From Bondarzewia mesenterica (Eukaryota > Basidiomycota > Agaricomycetes > Russulales > Bondarzewiaceae), in assembly GCA_004802705.1 (NCBI GenBank), contig SGPL01000749.1, positions 1-13,200 of the forward strand: a DNA stretch of 13,200 bases, given 5' to 3'. This document shows positions 7,231-13,200 of this stretch, one piece after another; position 1 is the first letter of the stretch, and each line of letters begins with the position of its first letter. Position numbers and translations under genes: made by a program. The notes beneath the pieces are model-generated. The model made no database searches and was not told the origin of the DNA. It saw nothing but the letters and a program-made list of their open reading frames with translations.

Positions 7231-8700
7231 TCAATTGAGATAGTGGATATTGATAGATGAAGATAGACCTATAATGCTCAGATGAGGAGAGGAGCATTTT
7301 ATAGATAACAAACATCTTCTATCAATGAACTGCTTTATTACAAGATTATAGAATGATAGAGGCAGACAATCTGAGACCCACCTAATTCTAGAGTCATTTT
7401 TTGTTGATAATGTTATATCGTGAGACTGTAAAGCATTGTTTTTAGAATCTGTATAATCTTCTGCAGCCCTAAATATATTCTCTATGCACTGTCCATTGCC
7501 TTCATCCACAGACACAGTATTGGTGAGGGACTCTACATTCAATATGTCATAAATCATGCCTGTGAATAGCTGCAAGTCTTTACAAAGCCATATATTGAAA
7601 ACCTCCTCCTCTTTTCTTGAAGTAACTGGAAATTTGAGGTTGAGGTAGACAGTTTTTATAAGTATACTTCGACTGGATGGAAGTAGATCTAAACAATAAT
7701 ATTGTAGATAGTTTATGGTCCTAAAAAATGTGTACACCATATGCTTTGTTCTTAAAACAGTGAGACTCATCCTAACAATGAGTAAGAGGTCTATGCAATC
7801 CCTAGAAGATTTACACTAGTTTCACACAAGGTCTCTTATTACTACCTCTCTGATCTGCTCTCCTTTCCTATGGCCTTTATTGTATAATACTATACTCAAA
7901 TGCAGTGTGCCAACATTTTACACTTACTTGCCTTTACTAGCTCATTTTGCCTCACATGATACATATTTGAGGCAAACTGGAAGCAAATCCTCAGAGAGGT
8001 GTACAATATGATCCACTACGTGGAAATTAGATGAGCATTTCAGGCAATACAGATTTTGTAGATTTTTATAAAGCAGAATGCACCTTAGTGTGTAATGTTT
8101 ATTTAGTCAAATTTAGTGAGATGTAAGGTCATTTTTGGTAAGATTTTGTGATGTATTGTTGAGAGAATTTAAGACTTTGAATGAGAGACCTGACTTTTAC
8201 TCAAGCATGTCTATGTTCTGGGTGTAAACATGAAGCAAACTTCTTCGTTCATCTAAAGCTTGTAGAAGTTAGTGGAAGGTGTCAAATTTGCATTCTGTAT
8301 CTGTAGACATAGTTCAGCTATCATTTTATAGAATGTGACCAGTGTAGTCTTTGACTGTACATTCTGATTATAATTAGCCAGCATCTGTTTTATTAAGCTA
8401 CAATATTTGCTCACATTGAAGACTAAAACATCAAACAGATCCTTTCTATACTTTATTGGCCCATTGTTTCTTTTCATCCACTAGAAGAGGCCATCGAGAG
8501 ACCTAAAGTCAGGGATTCTAGCATGCATAGATATTCTGGCACCTGAAGAAAAGAAAAGTGAGCTTGTCATGCAAGTTGTCATAAAGCTTGATAAAATCTA
8601 TCACATATAATAATGATGCATCGTGCCTCTATAATAGTATGAATGACCACTAACATGTACGATGAGGGGTCTTTCAAAGAGTATATAAAATGAGGCTGTA
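7231..8700 (-). pseudogene. Sirtuin (NAD-dependent protein deacetylase, HST3/HST4-like) pseudogene
   Basis: HST3/HST4-type sirtuins are nuclear NAD-dependent histone deacetylases. The motifs appear in family order on the minus strand. IVHVSG ends an exon at 8648. A 105-nt intron (8647-8543, ending TTTTCTTCAG) follows, then GARISMHARIPDFRSLDGLF (consensus GAGIST.AGIPDFRS). Next are KDLFDVLVF, and, after a frameshift near 8270, LLQALDERRSLLHVYTQNID (YTQNID at 8226-8209). Then come a zinc site CLKC at 8046-8035 with a degraded second pair, VGTLHLSIVLYNKGH, LLLIVRMSLTV (consensus GTSL), and VYLNLKFPV near the C-terminus. From 8270 to 7231 one frame holds nine internal stops. Catalytic His is Tyr (LLYKNL for LHGNL, TAT for CAT), Rossmann Gly residues are Arg, and a zinc Cys is Tyr. 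Most changes are single transitions. The gene is dead but its identity is clear. Confidence 0.88.
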
Positions 8701-8916
8701 GTAGTATTACTTCCTCTAAATTTAGAAAGAGAATGAGGATTGTCATTGAATAGTATTATTTTAGTGAAGCAGAATCTAGCATTGTTGTATAATTGAGATA
8801 CTTTAGCTTATGTAAGAGGTCTCAAGACCTGTATTTATGAGGTTTCAAAATGATAGCCTAACATGATGACTACCAATCCACATCATGTCATGAAAATGAG
8901 CTTGAATAGTGGCTTT

Positions 8917-8944
8917 TATTTAATTTAATTTAATTTAATTTAAA
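8917..8944. repeat. TTTAA pentanucleotide microsatellite
   Basis: About five tandem copies of TTTAA lie between the two minus-strand ghost genes. On the minus strand the array reads AAATTAAATT, which could derive from CAAAT-type repeats by C to T change, but that is speculative. Confidence 0.75.
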
Positions 8945-8949
8945 TATAA

Positions 8950-11610
8950 TGCTTCCATGTGTGACTCATTTGAGCTTCCTTTCACTTGAGCTGGCCCCTC
9001 TAGCATCTGTCACTCTCAAATTTTCTATACTATAGCATCAGCAATGTAAACATTAGCACACAGAGCTCTTTATTGAGGTTCTTCCTAAATAAATACTTTG
9101 AAATAGACAATAAAGCCCAGTGAAATGCATCTTAAGTCAAAAATTAATTCAGTTGAGTTATACCTGCCATAGACAAAATTAAAAAGCCTACTCTGTTCTT
9201 ACTCATGTACTCATTCAGCTTCAAATTGTATTCCTTCGGGTAATAGTCCTTCACTGCAGTCAAGTTTTTAATGAATTCTTTTAATAATTTCTTCAAATTT
9301 TATGGCAGTTATTTAGCTGAAGTGCACATCAATAGAGGAAGCCACTCTCACTGTAATAAAATTCTCTTTATAGTGATCATGGAACTCTATTTTGAGCTTT
9401 AATAAGGTTGACCTCATTCAGTCCAACACTTCCTTGCACTCCTTTCATCTCTTTTGTTCTCTCTTGATCCATTTTGCATCTTCCTCGGCATTCTATATCT
9501 TTTTCTTTTTTTTAAGCCTTGTGATTTATTTTATTTTCTCCATGAAAGAATATTATCATGTCCTTCCTTTTGCTCTCTATCTTTCTTTCTCTTAGCTTTC
9601 ATAAAGAGTAAATAGTGATGCTTTTTATACAATTTTCTTTATTGGTTCTCTTATTAAAAAGAGGTTCATCGATTGCATTAATATCACTTAATTTTACTAA
9701 ACTGCTCTCCCACTATATCACTTTCTGTACAATTGCCATGCACCTTCTCCTGCATTGACCTCTATAAAGGCTTGCTCTTTAGAGACTTTTTCTTATTTTT
9801 AGATCCTTTTGGTCATCCTCTGTTTCCCTTCATTCTTGTAACAGTTTAGCATTAGCGTATATAGACTTTTTGACACATATGATGTCATTTTTTTACCTCT
9901 CAAGAAAATCTATACTGAATGTCAGCCATGCATCACCTCCTTCACTTTTTTACTCAGGAATCTGTGACTCTACTTCAATTTCTCCATCATCTGAGGCACC
10001 CAACATCTAGTCCTCTTATGATGAAAATAATTGCTAAGGAGGGGTTTTATAATTTAATTGAGGAGTGAGATCCACATTATGGATAGTGTCATTCTAGTGA
10101 TTAAAAGAATTGCTTGTGAGATTTTGAGTTTATTCTCTGAATTTACTCATAGTCACACTATGTGAAACAGGATTTATGTCAACATCCTCTGCACTGAATA
10201 TTAAGATTGATAGTATAATAGTTTTTACATGTTGTTACACATCTTTAAATTTTTTGCTGCATGATATGTCAGGAATAGACTGAAACATGATATATGAATA
10301 AGGTGACACATTTTTTGAGTGATTCATATGAGGACACAAGTGAACCTTTATCACTAAAAAAGACAGTTGATTTTAATGAAGCAAGTGAAGAAGAAGGTGG
10401 AGAGTAAATGGATGAAACCTCCCCCTAAGTACTGAGAAATATAAATTTTGGGCCATTATTTATACACGTCTGAGCACTCGATCTAGATGAAAGTAAAATA
10501 ATGAATCTATAAGACTTCTGATACAATTTGCATCCAAGTGACCCATGATAATAGGTGCCCTACTTTGAGCAGTATTAATATACATCATTTGGGATGAATT
10601 AGAGTGTTTCTCTCACATTTTCATGACTTTTTTGTATAAAGCAGATATGTAAGATAAGATTATAATGTCATTTTTTTTCTACATTTATCAAGCTTGCATT
10701 TCTCCCATTGTGTAGCCAGATCGATATGAGGTACATATTTATTTTAGGTGCTCTCACTCTGTCTTATTTTAATAATCATGTGTAATATGCTTGAGTGATA
10801 TTTAGAACTCATATTTTTTCAGTCGTTGCCTCTACTTCATTTAAGTCTTGCATCAGTAATGTGACATCACCGTGAAATTTGTTGAACAGTTATTCTGGTG
10901 AGGCAACATCATTATCTTCAATCTTTATCATATAATCAAGCATAATAGATATCATTTTAACTTCTAGAATTAAAGAAGTTATTATTGAGGCAATACAGTA
11001 GTTTTTTGGAAGAGAGACAGTGCCATTATTAATAGAAAATATTTGACCCTCTAAAGGTAAACAAGTCACATCCTAAAAAATGGAATTTGCTATGTCATCC
11101 AGCCCATCTTTGATAATTGTGACACTATTTATTAAAAGGTCAACAATGAGAATGCCATCTTTAATTTTTACATCATTCTCTACATCTATTTTATCTGATA
11201 GCTCATTAATCACACTGAAATGTGTGAGATTGAGATAGCAAGTGGGAATTATGTACTCCCTTCTGCTCAGGCTTCTAGATATGGCCTCTTTACTAACAGT
11301 CATCTTGTGCCTTTATATTTTTTTCTGTTCAAAAATTTTTAGAGTTAACACGACATCATATTATCCATCATATTCTGTTCTAATTGTGTATGAAAAAAGA
11401 AGTGCACACATCTCCTCTTTATCTTAAAAAGTTTTAAAGTGGCTCAGATGCCCCCTGTGTACCTGATGAGGTGATTTTTTATTTGATTAGAGTATTCGTC
11501 AAAAAAAGAGATCCTCGTAAGTTCTTTCACCATCTTCAGTGCCCTTACATAGTAGGTAACTCTCTCAGTAGCCATCTCTAAAAACATGCCATGTGAATTT
11601 GATGTGAATA
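8950..11610 (-). pseudogene. Unidentified large coding relic ('ghost' gene), possibly coiled-coil and nuclear
   Basis: The minus strand keeps long protein-like reading frames whose stops are scattered TAA, TAG or TGA. A possible start is ATG 11575-11573, reading MATERVTYYVRALKMVKEL. After a frameshift comes LLFSYTIRTEYDG, a 76-codon open stretch from 11303 (SRREYIIPTCYLNLTHFSV), and LFNKFHGDVTLLMQDLNEVE near 10870. A Ser/Pro-rich section lies near 10400 (SPPSSSLASLKS). An acidic section follows near 9980, then WLTFSIDFLER (about 9930-9900) and a charged helix-like segment EEDAKWIKREQKR near 9470. Towards the end NLTAVKDYYPKEYNLKLNEY is open (9260-9200). Several frame changes occur. No family is recognised. 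It runs head-to-tail with the sirtuin relic, and both show the same decay, so they were probably neighbours before silencing. Confidence 0.5.
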
Positions 11611-11945
11611 AACTTTAATTCATCTAATTCATATCTTATTTTTGAGTGACTTTTATGTTTCAATCTATTTCTTATTGAATCTTATTAGTGATAAATATGA
11701 TGATAATTATAATAATAATAATAAAGTATATTAGTATTATCTGCTTTATCTTCTGAAAATCATTATTAAACTTCATTTGCTCAAGCACTTACCTCAAACA
11801 TCTATAAAATATTATATTTAAATTTTTACATATTTAAATCTCTATTATAACTATTTTAACTAAGTCAACATTGATAAGTAAAGATGAAATTTCTTACAAG
11901 TCAAATTTAGATCTATATATTGAAATACATGGTGTATAAAATATA
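11611..11945. other. AT-rich sequence, nothing recognised
   Basis: The minus strand might hold an intron or upstream exon of the unidentified relic: GTCACTCAAAA to TTAAAG would fit just before the frame leading to ATG 11575. A short ATA-type microsatellite lies near 11705-11725. Nothing else is supported. Confidence 0.3.
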
Positions 11946-11949
11946 TGTT

Positions 11950-12050
11950 GTTATAGATGAGTGGTTAAAAGCGTTTATACAATGAGGTAATCATAATGAG
12001 CAGCTAAAATCCTTGGGTTCAAACCTAGCTGATGGCAAAAAAAAAAAAAG
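11950..12050 (+). mobile_element. tRNA-derived SINE-like element or tRNA (Ser/Leu-type) pseudogene with poly-A tail
   Basis: An A-box-like TAGATGAGTGG at 11954-11964, continuing TTAAAAGCG, resembles the D-arm of Ser/Leu tRNAs (TGGCCGAGTGGTTAAGGC). A B-box-like GGTTCAAACC lies at 12016-12025 (usual GGTTCGAACC, with CG changed to CA). The 62-nt spacing suits a tRNA with a long variable arm. Thirteen A residues follow at 12037-12049, the typical 3' end of a retroposed SINE. The T-stem pairs poorly and no clear acceptor stem forms, so this is not a functional tRNA. No target-site duplication was identified by eye. Confidence 0.5.
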
Positions 12051-12077
12051 TTGTAATTATAAATAAATGAGGTTTAG

Positions 12078-12087
12078 GGTTCAAATC
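12078..12087 (+). promoter_or_regulatory. Second B-box-like sequence
   Basis: GGTTCAAATC, in the context TTTAGGGTTCAAATCTGAGCA, resembles the B-box end of the tRNA-like element just upstream (CTTGGGTTCAAACCTAGCTG). It is probably a truncated partial copy. No A-box is seen ahead of it. Confidence 0.3.
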
Positions 12088-12099
12088 TGAGCATTAATA

Positions 12100-13200
12100 T
12101 AATAAATATAAGTAGTTAAAATTTATTCTCATTTGCTATTAAGCTGTTCTTATATGGAGTATAATAAGTAGCAAATTATCTACTTATTCAAAAAGGAGAG
12201 ATATGTTATTTTTAAGATTAGACTGTTTTCTGTAATAACCTGTAATTTACAAATAATAAGTTCCTATTAACATAGTATGTTTTTGCAGATGCACCAATCT
12301 CAATCATTATCATGGCCAAAAAGGTCTTTGGGTGTAGTAGGCTCTAATTTTTTTATGAGCTCTATTTAAAGTGACAAAAATAAACATGCATAAGGACTGA
12401 CATTGAAATAAAGATAATAGATGTACCAAATTTTCCCACATTCTCATCACTCTAGTGATGTACTTGCTCTACTAAGTGTCTCTCCATGTTTTACTCTATA
12501 TATATCTAAAAGTCTAGCACAGGTGTACACTAGGGCCTACGTTCATTGCCACTGAGATACATTGCTGTCTTTTTATCTGATACTTTATCTTGTGAGTACT
12601 TTCAGAGCTCCTCCAGTACTTTATTGATATAAAAAATATAATTTGAAACTGTTTTCATTCGTTTATCGCCCACCCCATTCGAGTCTATGAATATTTTGCG
12701 CTAGAATGTGAATCTTTAGAATATGAGCTAGAGATAATGAAAGTACATCACTAGTATACATGCTCAGTCAACAAAGGTGCAATCATATAGTCAGACATTC
12801 TTAGACTGCATGAGTATATAAAGACCATCCATTGATATCACGTGAAATCTAACCTAGACAATTCTTTGCATCTGCATCTAAAACTTCCTATTTTTAAGCT
12901 AATGAGATATTATGTTTGCCACATCAGATAATGATGAAGGCATTATTATTTCTTAAAGTGAAGTAGGGAGGGTTATTCGTGACATAAATTAGAGATCATA
13001 GCTTCAGTTAGCTTCAACTCCCTGCTGATAGACTAATATTTTGCAACTTTTTATATATGTTTTTAGCTCTCACATTGTCATGCATGGAAATTATTTTAAA
13101 TGTAATTCATCATTTAGCATCAAAATACACAATATCTTTGAATGTAGGATAATATGAGACTCTATAAAACTGAAGATTCAATAACAAGTTTGTAATCAAT
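12100..13200. other. AT-rich, CpG-poor sequence with no recognised gene
   Basis: Short frames only, none with a motif I know. It contains the second copy of the hairpin-bearing sequence at 12438-12460. The decay seen elsewhere may have erased older genes or elements here. Confidence 0.4.

Noticed and set aside
9392..9595. 67-codon plus-strand Ser/Phe/Leu-rich frame that looks like a membrane protein
   Set aside because: It is the complement of the charged helix-like segment of the minus-strand relic; poly-Lys/Glu codons read as Phe/Leu on the other strand.
10316..10407. Plus-strand acidic run ending EASEEEGGE
   Set aside because: Protein-like, but the minus strand reads a continuous Ser/Pro-rich stretch in line with its neighbours. 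The plus run has no open context beyond about 35 codons. I cannot fully exclude it.
11242..11427. 61-codon plus-strand hydrophobic frame
   Set aside because: Antisense to the longest open part of the minus-strand relic, with no independent support.

Overview
The window looks like decayed, transposon-rich DNA from a filamentous fungus, most likely an Agaricomycete (mushroom-forming basidiomycete). Three things point that way. There is a fragment of translation elongation factor 3 (eEF3), a mainly fungal ABC protein. There is a Helitron-associated DUF6570-type protein of the kind common in Agaricomycetes. There are short GT-AG introns. I see no bacterial operon, CRISPR array or rRNA, and no clearly intact host gene.

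Layout. (1) 1-251 is the 3' tail of one Helitron-like element: the end of a ubiquitin-protease-like frame and a terminal hairpin; its body lies upstream of the window. (2) 252-2460 is GC- and CpG-rich and holds broken host-type genes: an eEF3 fragment, an acidic heptad-repeat segment and an unrecognised gene tail with one intron. (3) 2523-3082 carries three plausible short introns around small exons. (4) 3083-5898 is a second, related Helitron-like element: an open frame with 21-bp repeats, a DUF6570-type protein broken by three TGA codons, and the ubiquitin-protease-like frame. It ends in the same tail as the first copy. The Rep and helicase domains are missing, so this copy is non-autonomous. 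(5) 7231-11610, minus strand, holds two 'ghost' genes in tandem. The downstream one is clearly a sirtuin of the HST3/HST4 type; the upstream one I could not identify. (6) 11950-12050 is a tRNA-like, SINE-like element with a poly-A tail. The remaining AT-rich stretches hold nothing I recognise.

The unifying theme is decay by C-to-T (and G-to-A) transitions, especially at CpG. CpG is strongly depleted from about 3 kb onward. The three stops in the DUF6570 frame fall where the family has Arg, as expected for CGA to TGA. The sirtuin has lost its catalytic His and several glycines by single transitions. This pattern fits cytosine-methylation or RIP-like silencing acting on duplicated DNA, including duplicated host genes. 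The mechanism is inference; the substitutions are visible. Family assignments come from recognised motifs and remembered family features, without any database search.
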